DNA of 64,000 bases, taken from Cyclobacterium xiamenense. GTDB taxonomy: Bacteria; Bacteroidota; Bacteroidia; Cytophagales; Cyclobacteriaceae. The first letter of the stretch is position 1, and every line of letters starts with the position of its first letter. Where the stretch lies: NCBI RefSeq assembly GCF_009467825.1, contig NZ_WIOK01000017.1:1-64000 (forward strand), given 5' to 3'. Positions 54,184 to 62,859 of the stretch are shown here, one piece after another. A model generated the notes under the pieces. It saw only the letters and a program-made list of their open reading frames with translations, did no database searches and was not told the origin of the DNA. Both the position numbers and the translations under genes were made by a program.

Positions 54184-55839
54184 ATGGCCGAAATAATACG
54201 AATGCCCAAAATGAGCGACACCATGGAAGAAGGGGTGATCGCGCAATGGTTGAAAAAGGTAGGAGACGAGGTAAAACCCGGTGATATTCTGGCGGAAGTG
54301 GAGACGGATAAGGCGACCATGGAATTAGAATCGTACGACGAAGGGGTTTTGCTTCACATCGGCGTAGCGGAAAAGGACGCCGTACCTGTAAATGGAGTCA
54401 TTGCCATATTGGGCGAAAAAGGCGAAAATATAGATGAGCTGCTCAAGGAAATTAAAGCCGGTGGAAATGGAGCTGCGCCCACCGAAGAAGTGAAGGAAGA
54501 TGAACCGAAAGCAGAAGAAAAGGCATCGGAGACCAAGAAAGACTCACCAAGCGAAAAAATCGATACTTCCTCCATCAATGCTGCGCTGATCACCATGCCC
54601 AAAATGAGTGACACCATGCAGGAAGGAACCATTGCCAGTTGGTTGAAAAAAGTAGGGGACGAGGTGAAATCCGGGGATGTATTGGCAGAAGTAGAGACCG
54701 ATAAGGCCACGATGGAACTCGAATCCTACGATGACGGTACCTTGCTGTACATTGGGGTGGAAGAAGGAGATTCCGTTGAAGTGAACGGTGTCATCGCGAT
54801 TATCGGTGAAAAAGGAGCCGATTTCGAAACCTTGTTAAAGGCCCATAAGCAGGAGTCTTCGCCGGACGCTGCCTCGGAAAAGGAAGCGCCTAAAGAGGAG
54901 AAAACCGAAGAGAAGCCTGCTGCCAAACCAGCGTCTAAGGCAGAGCAATCCACGGAAACCTCCAACAGCGGATCCAACGGCCGAATCAAGGCCTCTCCGC
55001 TCGCCAAAAAAATGGCCAAAGAAAAAGGCATAGATATCAGCCTGGTGAAAGGATCGGGTGATGGCGGAAGGATAATCAAAAAGGATGTTGAGAATTATAC
55101 TCCAGCCAAAGCAGCGGCTGCGCCGGAGGCCGGCCGTGCTGCAGCAGGCGTAGGACAGGAGTCTTTCCGGGAAGAAAAGGTATCTCAAATGAGGAAAGTG
55201 ATCGCCAAACGACTTGCAGAAAGCAAGTTTACGGCCCCTCATTTTTACCTGACCATGGAAATCAATATGGACAAAGCCATCGAAGCCAGAAAGAGCATGA
55301 ATGAGGTGGCTCCGGTAAAAATTTCATTCAACGACATGGTTATCAAGGCAGTGGCTGCTGCACTCAAACAGCATCCCAATGTGAATTCAGCCTGGCTTGG
55401 TGATAAAATTCGCTACAACGACCACGTACATATCGGCATGGCCGTAGCCGTAGAAGAAGGCTTGCTGGTACCGGTCATTCGTTTTGCAGACAGCAAGTCG
55501 CTTTCTCAGATATCGCAGGAAGCCAAAACGCTGGCTGGCAAAGCCAAGAACAAAGAACTCCAACCCAAAGATTGGGAAGGTAATACGTTTACTGTTTCCA
55601 ACCTGGGCATGTTTGGTATCGATGAATTTACGGCAATTATCAATCCGCCGGACGCATGCATCCTTGCCATCGGGGGTATTCGGCAAACGCCTATTGTCAA
55701 AGATGGAGCAATCGTGGTCGGTAATTTAATGAAAGTAACGCTTTCATGTGACCACCGGGTAGTGGATGGAGCCATTGGTTCCGCGTTCCTCCAAACCATC
55801 AAGAATTTGCTGGAAGACCCGGTGAGGTTACTTATTTGA
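54184..55839 (+). CDS. pdhC: Dihydrolipoamide acetyltransferase, E2 of pyruvate dehydrogenase
   Basis: A 551-residue E2 core subunit. Two lipoyl domains carry the modified lysines K43 and K174, each in VETDKATMELES, with nearly identical MPKMSDTM starts. A Glu/Lys/Ala-rich linker, a peripheral-subunit-binding domain (about 272-310) and the acetyltransferase domain with H524 in SCDHRVVDG follow. Two lipoyl domains at the N-terminus fit PDH rather than 2-oxoglutarate dehydrogenase E2. E1 and E3 genes are not next to it. It has its own promoter and terminator. Confidence 0.95.
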   Translation: MAEIIRMPKMSDTMEEGVIAQWLKKVGDEVKPGDILAEVETDKATMELESYDEGVLLHIGVAEKDAVPVNGVIAILGEKGENIDELLKEIKAGGNGAAPTEEVKEDEPKAEEKASETKKDSPSEKIDTSSINAALITMPKMSDTMQEGTIASWLKKVGDEVKSGDVLAEVETDKATMELESYDDGTLLYIGVEEGDSVEVNGVIAIIGEKGADFETLLKAHKQESSPDAASEKEAPKEEKTEEKPAAKPASKAEQSTETSNSGSNGRIKASPLAKKMAKEKGIDISLVKGSGDGGRIIKKDVENYTPAKAAAAPEAGRAAAGVGQESFREEKVSQMRKVIAKRLAESKFTAPHFYLTMEINMDKAIEARKSMNEVAPVKISFNDMVIKAVAAALKQHPNVNSAWLGDKIRYNDHVHIGMAVAVEEGLLVPVIRFADSKSLSQISQEAKTLAGKAKNKELQPKDWEGNTFTVSNLGMFGIDEFTAIINPPDACILAIGGIRQTPIVKDGAIVVGNLMKVTLSCDHRVVDGAIGSAFLQTIKNLLEDPVRLLI

Positions 55840-55863
55840 CCATTGGTATAAAATATAGTAGTC

Positions 55864-55895
55864 AAAAAGTCCTAGAGATAGGGCTTTTTGTTTTT
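55864..55895 (+). terminator. Terminator of pdhC
   Basis: A ten-base stem (55864-55873 with 55880-55889, one G-T pair) has a six-base loop and the tail GTTTTTG. It lies 25 bases after the E2 stop and before hslV. Confidence 0.8.
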
Positions 55896-55930
55896 GAAAG
55901 AACGTGTATAGCGCGTAGAAAACCAAAGAT

Positions 55931-56473
55931 ATGGAACGTTTAAAATCTACTACGGTAGTGGCCATCCACCACGAAGGACAGGTGGCAATTGGTGCGGATG
56001 GGCAGGCCACACTGGGAAATACCATTGCCAAAAGCAGTGTCAACAAAATACGTAAGTTACAAGGCGGTAAGATCGTTACCGGTTTTGCCGGCTCCACGGC
56101 CGATGCGTTTACACTTTTGGAAAAATTTGAAGAAAAGTTGGGTGCCTACAGCAATAACATGAAGCGGGCCGCTGTGGAGTTAGCGAAGGAATGGCGCACG
56201 GACCGCATGCTAAGCAAGCTGGAAGCGATGATGATCGTGGCCGACGCCACAGATATACTTATTCTATCCGGGACCGGTGATGTTATTGAACCTGACCTGG
56301 GTATTGCTACCATAGGCTCCGGTAGCATGTACGCACAGGCAGCAGCGAGAGCCTTGAAAATGTACGCTGGACACCTCACTGCAGAGGAAATGGTAAAGGA
56401 GAGCCTAAGCATCGCGGCGGATATTTGTATTTATACCAACCACAACCTGGTAATTGAGAAAGTGACTTCCTGA
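55931..56473 (+). CDS. hslV: ATP-dependent protease subunit HslV
   Basis: A 180-residue proteasome-like peptidase. The mature N-terminal threonine should be T7 in MERLKSTTVVAIHH, exposed by removal of six residues. GADGQATLGNTIAKSS and GKIVTGFAGSTADAF follow the HslV pattern. It acts as a double hexamer with the HslU unfoldase, which is not encoded nearby here. Single gene with a short gap after the pdhC terminator. Confidence 0.95.
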   Translation: MERLKSTTVVAIHHEGQVAIGADGQATLGNTIAKSSVNKIRKLQGGKIVTGFAGSTADAFTLLEKFEEKLGAYSNNMKRAAVELAKEWRTDRMLSKLEAMMIVADATDILILSGTGDVIEPDLGIATIGSGSMYAQAAARALKMYAGHLTAEEMVKESLSIAADICIYTNHNLVIEKVTS

Positions 56474-56482
56474 TGGAGCATA

Positions 56483-56514
56483 CCTGCGTTCCGGTACTGA
56501 AACCGAAACGCAGG
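56483..56514. terminator. Hairpin between convergent hslV and Dabb genes
   Basis: A 12-base stem with one mismatch (56483-56494 with 56503-56514) sits between the two stops. Neither side carries a T-run, so it may be a weak terminator or an mRNA-protecting hairpin. Confidence 0.4.
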
Positions 56515-56519
56515 GCTGG

Positions 56520-56909
56520 TTATACCTCAAAGTCGTAGACTTTCACCTGTGACCATTTGTCCTTGTGGTCTTCCACGAATTTCAGGTGTATCGGGTCTGT
56601 TTGGTAGCGATCATGCGCCTCAACGGAATCGAAATAAACGGTAAGCGATAGGTGGAAACTGTGGTCTACTACCTCCCGCCGGGCGGTGTTCGCGGGTTTT
56701 CCGATGGCGTACCGACTGACGCTCTCCGTGCTTGCGATTTTCGTACATCCCTCCCAGACGGCATTTAGGTCTTGCTCGGGATGGTGTAACCAGAAAAATA
56801 CTTGATGGACGATCATAGTGGATGGGGTTTTTGATACGGTTTTGAAAGGAATCCATGCTCCCAGACTAATTGCTGCAAATGCAGCCATAAATTTTCTTCG
56901 CTTGAGCAT
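56520..56909 (-). CDS. Dabb (stress-responsive A/B barrel) domain protein with export signal
   Basis: A 129-residue protein. The start at 56909 gives a Tat-like or Sec signal (MLKRRKFMAAFAAISLGAWI). The mature part has MIVHQVFFWLHHPEQD, FHLSLTVYFDSVEAHDRYQ and DPIHLKFVEDHKDKW, as in Dabb dimeric ferredoxin-like barrels. Exported Dabb proteins are of unknown function. It is divergent from the aldo/keto reductase gene. Confidence 0.85.
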   Translation of the reverse strand: MLKRRKFMAAFAAISLGAWIPFKTVSKTPSTMIVHQVFFWLHHPEQDLNAVWEGCTKIASTESVSRYAIGKPANTARREVVDHSFHLSLTVYFDSVEAHDRYQTDPIHLKFVEDHKDKWSQVKVYDFEV

Positions 56910-56977
56910 CTGTTGTTTTGGTAGATGGTAATCGATACATGCGGTATTGAATCGCAAATTAAAGGTAAGAGCAAATT

Positions 56978-57955
56978 ATGAATTACAGAAAATTAGGGAA
57001 AACAAATTTTGAAGTTTCAGCTGTTTCATTGGGTACCTGGCAAGTTGGCGGAGGATGGGGAGGCCCTTTCGATAAATCGACTGCCTATAGGATTATTCAC
57101 GAAGCCATCGATCAGGGAATTAACTTTATCGATACGGCAGATGTATACGATGCCGGACTAAGTGAAGCAGCTGTGGGCAAGGTAGTTCGGGAGCGCAGCG
57201 AAGAGGTGTATATCGCGACCAAATGTGGTAGGCAAATACAGCCGCACCTGGCCGAGGGATATACCCCACTGGTATTGAGGAAGTACGTGGAAGCAAGTTT
57301 GAGAAATTTAGGCGTGGAAACCATCGATTTGATTCAGTTGCATTGCCCACCGAGCCCTGTATACCAAAGGCCGGAAATTTTTGGTCTTTTTGAAGAGTTA
57401 CAAAAAGAAGGAAAGATCCGGCACATGGGGGTTAGTGTGGAAAAAGTGGACGAAGCCCTGCAGGCCTTGACCTTCTCTAACGTTGCTACGGTTCAGATTA
57501 TCTTCAACATGTTTCGCCAGAAGCCCGCAGATGTGTTTTTTCAAGAGGCGAAAAATAATGACTGCGGGGTAATCGTCCGGGTCCCCCTTGCAAGTGGGCT
57601 TCTAACCGGTAAAATCTCCAAAGAGACCACATTTCATCCAGAAGATCACAGGCAATTCAATAGAGCCGGGGAAGCATTTGACAAAGGAGAGACCTTTTCT
57701 GGCATTCCGCTGGAAAAGGGAATAGAGGCAGTGGCCGAGCTGGACGACCTGCTGGGTGATGTGGCGGCAAAGGCCATTCGATGGGTGCTCATGTTTGACG
57801 CCGTTTCGACGGTTATACCGGGTGCTTCCAGGGTGGAACAGGTTCGCGCAAACGTGCAGGCTTCCGCATTGCCCCCATTTTCGCCAGCTGAGATGGAAGC
57901 GGTGGCGGAAATATACGCCAGGTATTTTAAGGAAGAAATTCATCCGCAGTGGTAA
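56978..57955 (+). CDS. Aldo/keto reductase
   Basis: A 325-residue NADPH-dependent TIM-barrel oxidoreductase. The catalytic set is visible: D in FIDTADVYDAGLSE together with its tyrosine, K in IATKCGR and H in LIQLHCPPS. The cofactor part includes VIPGASRVEQVRANV. The substrate is unknown, in line with the broad family. It is monocistronic, with ssb convergent behind. Confidence 0.92.
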   Translation: MNYRKLGKTNFEVSAVSLGTWQVGGGWGGPFDKSTAYRIIHEAIDQGINFIDTADVYDAGLSEAAVGKVVRERSEEVYIATKCGRQIQPHLAEGYTPLVLRKYVEASLRNLGVETIDLIQLHCPPSPVYQRPEIFGLFEELQKEGKIRHMGVSVEKVDEALQALTFSNVATVQIIFNMFRQKPADVFFQEAKNNDCGVIVRVPLASGLLTGKISKETTFHPEDHRQFNRAGEAFDKGETFSGIPLEKGIEAVAELDDLLGDVAAKAIRWVLMFDAVSTVIPGASRVEQVRANVQASALPPFSPAEMEAVAEIYARYFKEEIHPQW

Positions 57956-58023
57956 TTCCGGCTGGCATGGGGAGTGTAGTCCATGTCCGGCGTAGGTAGT
58001 TGCCAATAATACGGTTTGTACGG

Positions 58024-58059
58024 AAAAAAAACCGGTGGGGCCACCCATGCCCCACCGGT
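58024..58059 (-). terminator. Terminator of ssb
   Basis: A perfect 11-base GC-rich stem (58031-58041 with 58049-58059) has a seven-base loop. On the minus strand it is followed by eight T residues. It ends the ssb transcript about 47 bases past its stop. Confidence 0.9.
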
Positions 58060-58105
58060 ACCCGTCAAAAAAAATGGATCTGAAAAAAAGCAGTGTAAAA
58101 AGTAG

Positions 58106-58456
58106 TTAATTTTGCGTTTTCACTTTTTCGCCCATAAGCAATACATCGTTCACCTGTACTTCGGTAATGTATTTTTTATTGCCAGCGGCATCTTCGTAGG
58201 ACCGGCTGACAAGCTTACCTTGAACACAGATTTCGGAGCCTTTATCGGTGTATTTGTGGATGATCTCGGCGGGCTTTCCAAAGGCCACCAGGTTGTGCCA
58301 GTAGGTTTCGTCTACCTTTTCTCCTTTGTTGTTTTTGTAGGATTCATTGGTAGCCAGATTGAGCCGCACCATGGGGGTACTTCCGTTTACTGTTTTGTAG
58401 TCTGCTTTGGCTCCCAGCCTTCCGATCAGTTGTACTTTGTTTTTAATTGCGTTCAT
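58106..58456 (-). CDS. ssb: Single-stranded DNA-binding protein
   Basis: A 116-residue OB-fold protein: MNAIKNKVQLIGRLGAKADY, TPMVRLNLATNESYKN, WHNLVAFGKPAEI and KGSEICVQGKLVSRSYED are typical SSB segments. It is short and lacks the acidic C-terminal tail (DDDIPF) that recruits repair proteins in the main SSB, so it may be an accessory SSB paralogue. A 10-base-period repeat array lies in its upstream region. Confidence 0.9.
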   Translation of the reverse strand: MNAIKNKVQLIGRLGAKADYKTVNGSTPMVRLNLATNESYKNNKGEKVDETYWHNLVAFGKPAEIIHKYTDKGSEICVQGKLVSRSYEDAAGNKKYITEVQVNDVLLMGEKVKTQN

Positions 58457-58546
58457 GATAAATAAAGTTTACGTTAGAATTGATTTTTTTCCGATTTGGA
58501 ACAGGACAAAGTTGCAGGATCGGTAACGCTCTAGTCGGGTTTTTTT

Positions 58547-58590
58547 CGTTTAAATCCGTTTGTAAGCGTTTGTAAACGTTTAAAAACGAC
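58547..58590. repeat. 10-base-period CGTTT repeat array
   Basis: CGTTTAAATC, CGTTTGTAAG, CGTTTGTAAA, CGTTTAAAAA follow each other with exact 10-base spacing (CGTT at 58547, 58557, 58567, 58577), and a fifth, weaker CGAC unit starts at 58587. All units face the same side of the helix. The array lies in the divergent region between ssb and the zinc-ribbon gene and looks like a cooperative regulator-binding site. Confidence 0.75.
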
Positions 58591-58659
58591 TACAAATAGT
58601 AAATGATTCGCAATTTTTACGTATATTTTGCTTGATTTATCCATTCAAATTGGATTTAT

Positions 58660-59058
58660 ATGCCAGTAGGTCCTAAAAAATGTCTCAGTTGTGGTAAACC
58701 AGTGGCGGGTAGGATTGACAAAAAGTTTTGTGACGATTATTGCAGAAACAGCTACAACAACCAGATGAAGTCAGGGAGCAATAACCTGATACGCAACATC
58801 AACAATGCATTAAAAAAAAACCGGAATATTTTGGCGGCCATCTTGCCGGATTCGGAAGACACGGCGAAAATATCCCGGGAAAAGTTACTCGAGCAAGGTT
58901 TTATTTTTAAGTACCGCACCCATACCTACACGAATAAAAAAGGAAACGTTTACGGCTATTGTTACGATTATGGCTACCTCAGGCTAGAACAGGATTGGAT
59001 CCTGGTTGTTCGAAACAAGGAGGATCAGCGGGAAAAGCTCGGTTCGTTTAAACAATGA
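58660..59058 (+). CDS. Small zinc-ribbon protein of unknown function
   Basis: A 132-residue protein. Residues 8-28 hold CLSCGKPVAGRIDKKFCDDYC-type spacing with four cysteines (C8, C11, C24, C28), a likely zinc-binding site. The middle is basic and helical (RNINNALKKNRNIL), and the C-terminal third is aromatic beta (YRTHTYTNKKGNVYGYCYDYGYLRLEQDW). It may bind nucleic acid; I do not recognise a named family. It overlaps the convergent GH15 gene by 11 bases and is divergent from ssb across the repeat array. Confidence 0.75.
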   Translation: MPVGPKKCLSCGKPVAGRIDKKFCDDYCRNSYNNQMKSGSNNLIRNINNALKKNRNILAAILPDSEDTAKISREKLLEQGFIFKYRTHTYTNKKGNVYGYCYDYGYLRLEQDWILVVRNKEDQREKLGSFKQ

Positions 59059-60835
59059 AATTGGGTTTATCCAGTTTTTTGTCAATACGATAGGCGGCGT
59101 TCAATAATCCCACGTGGCTGTAGGTCTGCGGAAAATTACCCCATTGGCTGCCGGTATGCTGATCCACGTCTTCAGAAAACAACTTAAGGTGGTTACAATA
59201 ATTGCTTAACGTTTCAAATCCTTCCATGGCTTCGTCCAGGCGGTTTACACAGGCGAGTGCCTCGATGTACCAAAAGGCACAGATCAGAAAGGTGGTTTCC
59301 GGCTCTCCGAAATCGTCCTGGTGCTTGTAGCGGTAAAACAAGAAATCTTTGGCCAGGAGATCTTCTTCCAAAGCTTTTAGGTGGTTGTTAGCGCTTTCGA
59401 TGTCTTCTCCAAAATACCCCATGGTAATCATCTGAAGGGTACTGGCATCCATATTCTTCGTGCCAATGGCTTGCGCATACGCTTTCCTCTCCGGGATGTA
59501 ACAAGCCTCAATTTTACGGATTGCCTTGTTTTTGAGTTCGATCGCTTTGGCTTTCATTTCATTGTCTGAAAGGCGCTCTGCAATCTTAATAGCAGCGCAG
59601 GCTCCTGCCCAATGGAACAAAAAGGTATAGCAATGTTCCTGTTTCAAGTTACGGAACTCCCACAACCCCGCATCTTTTTCGTCCATCGTTTCTTCTATTT
59701 TGTTCAATAGGTTATAGATAAACGGTTTGGAGTGGCTCTTTTCCGACTCGATGAATCGCTTGTCAGCATATAGGGGCAAGAGGGTCACGAGTACCTGTCC
59801 GTACAGGTCATTTTGTACGTGGGTATGCGCCTGATTTCCGAAACGAACCGGCTTGTTTCCCAGGTACCCGTCCAGGTCCGCCACCAGTTCGGGTAATTTG
59901 GAAGAACCCGTGATGGCGTATAGCGGTTGGTAACGGCCCTTTTCATCGGTTGGCAGGTTTTGGATGAATTCAAAATACCGTTCCAATTCCTCAAAATGCC
60001 CCAAATGGTTAAAGACATTGAGTGTGTAGTACGCATCGCGCATCCAGCAATACCTGTAATCCCAATTTCTCGTGGAGCCCGGGGACTCGGGTAGGCTTGA
60101 GGTGGAGGCGGCGATGATTCCTCCTGTGTCTTCGTATTGGTGAATTTTTAGCACCAGGGCAGATCGGACCACCAGGCGTTGAAAAAAATTCGGGATGCTG
60201 GTTGATTTCACCCAATTCCGCCAGTATTGACAGGTGGCATTTAGGAATTTTTCAATGGTGCTTTCTATCGGTGCCTCCAGGGGTTTTCCATAGGTAAGCA
60301 CCAGGTATACGGTACGCTGCAACCGAAAATCCTGTTCTTCCATAATATACGTAATGGAACAATTGGTCGTCAGTCGAACATGTTGGTCCCTCCCGATGTA
60401 TTCGATATGGTTACTGCCAGGAACGCGCGTGAGTTGGCGTTGTCCGTAATCCGATACGGGCAGGCAGTTGATCTTGATTTTCGGTTCACCTCGCAGGGGT
60501 TCAATTTTCCTGACCAACATGGAGGGCTTAAAGTACCGGTCGTAATTGTAAAACCGGGGAGCAAAATCCGTGACTTTATAGGATTCTCCGCCGGAGGTCT
60601 CGATATAGGTTTCGAGGATATTGGTGTTTTCCATGTAGGACTGCCTGGAAGTAAATCCTCCATTCTGAGGCAGTACCGTAAATTCGCCTCCTTTTTCTTT
60701 GTCCAGCATACTGCCAAACAGAAAATCACTGTCAAAGCGCGGCATGCAGAGCCAACTGATGTTGGTGTTTTTTTCAATGTGTGCGATAAAACTGCAGTTA
60801 CCTATCAGGCCGGTACCGTATGTGTGTTTTTCCAT
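59048..60835 (-). CDS. Glycoside hydrolase family 15 protein (glucoamylase/trehalase-like)
   Basis: A 595-residue enzyme with an N-terminal trehalase-like beta domain (GLIGNCSFIAHIEKNTNISW) and a helical (alpha/alpha)6 GH15 catalytic domain containing STSSLPESPGSTRNWDYRYCWMRD, split here as SLPESPGSTRNWDYRY and CWMRDAYYTL. There is no signal peptide, so it acts in the cytosol on trehalose or malto-oligosaccharides. The start at 60835 (MEKHTYGTG) was chosen over a longer open frame. Confidence 0.9.
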   Translation of the reverse strand: MEKHTYGTGLIGNCSFIAHIEKNTNISWLCMPRFDSDFLFGSMLDKEKGGEFTVLPQNGGFTSRQSYMENTNILETYIETSGGESYKVTDFAPRFYNYDRYFKPSMLVRKIEPLRGEPKIKINCLPVSDYGQRQLTRVPGSNHIEYIGRDQHVRLTTNCSITYIMEEQDFRLQRTVYLVLTYGKPLEAPIESTIEKFLNATCQYWRNWVKSTSIPNFFQRLVVRSALVLKIHQYEDTGGIIAASTSSLPESPGSTRNWDYRYCWMRDAYYTLNVFNHLGHFEELERYFEFIQNLPTDEKGRYQPLYAITGSSKLPELVADLDGYLGNKPVRFGNQAHTHVQNDLYGQVLVTLLPLYADKRFIESEKSHSKPFIYNLLNKIEETMDEKDAGLWEFRNLKQEHCYTFLFHWAGACAAIKIAERLSDNEMKAKAIELKNKAIRKIEACYIPERKAYAQAIGTKNMDASTLQMITMGYFGEDIESANNHLKALEEDLLAKDFLFYRYKHQDDFGEPETTFLICAFWYIEALACVNRLDEAMEGFETLSNYCNHLKLFSEDVDQHTGSQWGNFPQTYSHVGLLNAAYRIDKKLDKPNFIV

Positions 60836-60958
60836 GGTAAAGCTGGTTACGTGTCGAAAAGGTACCTGTCCCATACCTTTTAATAAAAAGGAAACGAACA
60901 GGCAGTTATTCTGGCGAAGTTATTAAAATCAAGGCTGAATGGTAATGAATTTGGATTT

Positions 60959-61477
60959 TTATTCGCGAATCACCTCCAAAAATTTTCTAGGCACTTTCAC
61001 GAGCATGCTTTGGTTAATACTCGGAATTCGTATGATGAAATAATCCTGGTTGGACTTTTGGATGCATTCTCCCGTTACTCCCTGAAGCGGGCCACCCAGG
61101 ATATGGACCATTTCCCCGTGTTCGATCGTGCCGGTATCCACCTCAACGGCCACCCCGGTTTCGATCACCCGTTGGATGGCATCTATTTCGTTTTGGTGCA
61201 CCACGGCATGTTCTCCGGAAAAGTTGATGAACTTTACCGCACCACTCACTTGAAGCGACTCCCAAAGCCGCTCCTTGCTGGTGTAAACGAACAAATACCC
61301 GTTGAACAAGGGTTTTTGTACCTTTTTTTTACGATCGCTCCATTGGCGTATTTCTTCAATTATTGGCAGATAAACCTTGATATTTTTTTCCTCTAGTCGT
61401 TGAGCCACTTTTTTTTCTGCTCGGGGAGCAGTGTACATGACGTACCAGTGCAACTTTTCGTCCATAGTTTTTTGCAT
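60959..61477 (-). CDS. NusG paralogue, UpxY-type transcription antiterminator
   Basis: A 172-residue protein with an NGN domain (WYVMYTAPRAEKKVAQRLEE, NGYLFVYTSKERLWE) and a KOW motif (HGEMVHILGGPLQGVTG). It is shorter and more divergent than housekeeping NusG, as in the UpxY/LoaP group that lets RNA polymerase read through long polysaccharide operons. ATGs at 61477 and 61465 are both possible starts. It lies next to manC-fcl-gmd and about 10 kb from the wzc operon. A hairpin with T-run sits just before its start. Confidence 0.88.
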   Translation of the reverse strand: MQKTMDEKLHWYVMYTAPRAEKKVAQRLEEKNIKVYLPIIEEIRQWSDRKKKVQKPLFNGYLFVYTSKERLWESLQVSGAVKFINFSGEHAVVHQNEIDAIQRVIETGVAVEVDTGTIEHGEMVHILGGPLQGVTGECIQKSNQDYFIIRIPSINQSMLVKVPRKFLEVIRE

Positions 61478-61856
61478 TAAAAAAACGAAATTACCGAATT
61501 ATTTCGGTAACCCTTCATTCGTATGCGATAATTTTTAGCCTGATTTCCCGAACCCTTCAAAACAAGATCCAACCTTCACTTTGGTGGCATTTAATATAGT
61601 TAATTTGTATTTCAAATTAATTTTTACTGTTTTAATTTTTTTTTATTTACTTTTGGCTTGTGATTGACTGGTTCGGGGCATTGGAAGCACGACTGCCCTA
61701 ATCGACTTAACCACAAATATATAGTATGGCTGCTTTTTTGCGTGTTTGGCGAATCCGTAATTGAAAAAGCCAGGTTAGATTTTATTTGAACGATATTTTG
61801 TAGATACAAAGCCGGAATTGACTACCGGATTGTGAGAAATAGCAAACAAAGAACGC
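61478..61856. other. 379-base divergent region between UpxY-type gene and manC
   Basis: Promoters for both directions lie here. It contains the leader hairpin 61491-61510 and a partial copy of the TGTATTT-N-AAATACA palindrome at 61606-61620 (12 of 15 positions), inside an AT-rich core (61590-61650). No gene is supported. Confidence 0.55.
61479..61510 (-). promoter_or_regulatory. Leader hairpin with T-run before the UpxY-type gene
   Basis: TTACCGAA and TTCGGTAA form a perfect eight-base inverted repeat (61491-61498 with 61503-61510). On the minus strand it is followed by TTTCGTTTTTTT and then directly by the start codon. It resembles an intrinsic terminator in the leader, which could allow feedback by the antiterminator itself. 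Confidence 0.5.
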
Positions 61857-62852
61857 ATGAAAATCGTCAACGTGGTGTTGTCGGGTGGCGTAGGAAGCCG
61901 GCTTTGGCCACTCTCCAGAAAAAGCAAACCCAAACAGTACCTGCCCATTTTTGACGGGCAGTCCCTTTTTGAAAAAACCGTTTCGCGAAATGCATCCGTT
62001 TGTGATCAGGTGATGGTGGTAGGAGGGGTGGATAACTACCAATTTTCCAGGCAAATTCTAAACGATAAAAAGGAAGGTTTTTTGGAATTGGTGGAGGCAA
62101 CCCCCCGGAATACCGCTGCCGCCATTGCCTTTGCTGCGTTTTCATTGCCTTCCGATTCGGTCATGCTCGTAACACCTTCGGATCATTTAATAGGGGATCA
62201 GGCCAATTACGAAGGTGCACTCGCTGAGGCAGTACGCCTTGCGGAGCAGGGTTTTCTGGTGACCTTTGGTTTGAAACCCACCCGGGCCGATACCGGATTT
62301 GGGTACATCGAACACGAAGGAAACGAGGTGCTGAGCTTCCGCGAAAAGCCCAATGAACGGACTGCTCAGGGATTTTTGGAGAAAGGCAATTTTCTATGGA
62401 ATAGTGGCATGTTTTGTTTTTCGGCGGGCACCTACCTTCAAGAGCTTCAGCTCCACGAACCCGAAGTTTTCGAAAAGTCCCGGAAAGCGCTTGATGCAGC
62501 ATCAAAAGGGTTTTTGCCCTTGGACTTGAGCCGTGAAATCCCATCCATTAGTGTGGATTATGCGGTAATGGAAAAATCCGATAAAATAAAAGTTGTCCCC
62601 TCCAGTTTTTCCTGGTCAGATATGGGATCTTACGAAGCCTTGTTCGATTACTTTCCGGAAAACAGCAAGGAGCGCCATGGAAAAAACCTGGTGCTGGGTG
62701 CAGGTAGCAAACACGTGGAATTTTTGGGTGTGGAGGATGTGATTTTGGTGGAGACACCGGACGCCATTTTGGTACTGAACCGGGCGCAGGCACAGGATGT
62801 TAAAAAGATTTACGAGAAATTAGAAAAAGAAAATCCGGGATTGGTAAATTAA
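61857..62852 (+). CDS. manC: Mannose-1-phosphate guanylyltransferase
   Basis: A 331-residue enzyme making GDP-mannose from GTP and mannose-1-phosphate. The nucleotidyltransferase loop is SGGVGSRLWPLSRKSKPKQY, and TPSDHLIG, GYIEHEG and FSWSDMGSYEAL are family signatures. It lacks the C-terminal phosphomannose isomerase domain of bifunctional enzymes. It is followed by fcl after seven bases and by gmd, so the set supplies GDP-fucose for the EPS. Confidence 0.94.
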   Translation: MKIVNVVLSGGVGSRLWPLSRKSKPKQYLPIFDGQSLFEKTVSRNASVCDQVMVVGGVDNYQFSRQILNDKKEGFLELVEATPRNTAAAIAFAAFSLPSDSVMLVTPSDHLIGDQANYEGALAEAVRLAEQGFLVTFGLKPTRADTGFGYIEHEGNEVLSFREKPNERTAQGFLEKGNFLWNSGMFCFSAGTYLQELQLHEPEVFEKSRKALDAASKGFLPLDLSREIPSISVDYAVMEKSDKIKVVPSSFSWSDMGSYEALFDYFPENSKERHGKNLVLGAGSKHVEFLGVEDVILVETPDAILVLNRAQAQDVKKIYEKLEKENPGLVN

Positions 62853-62859
62853 TAGTCAG

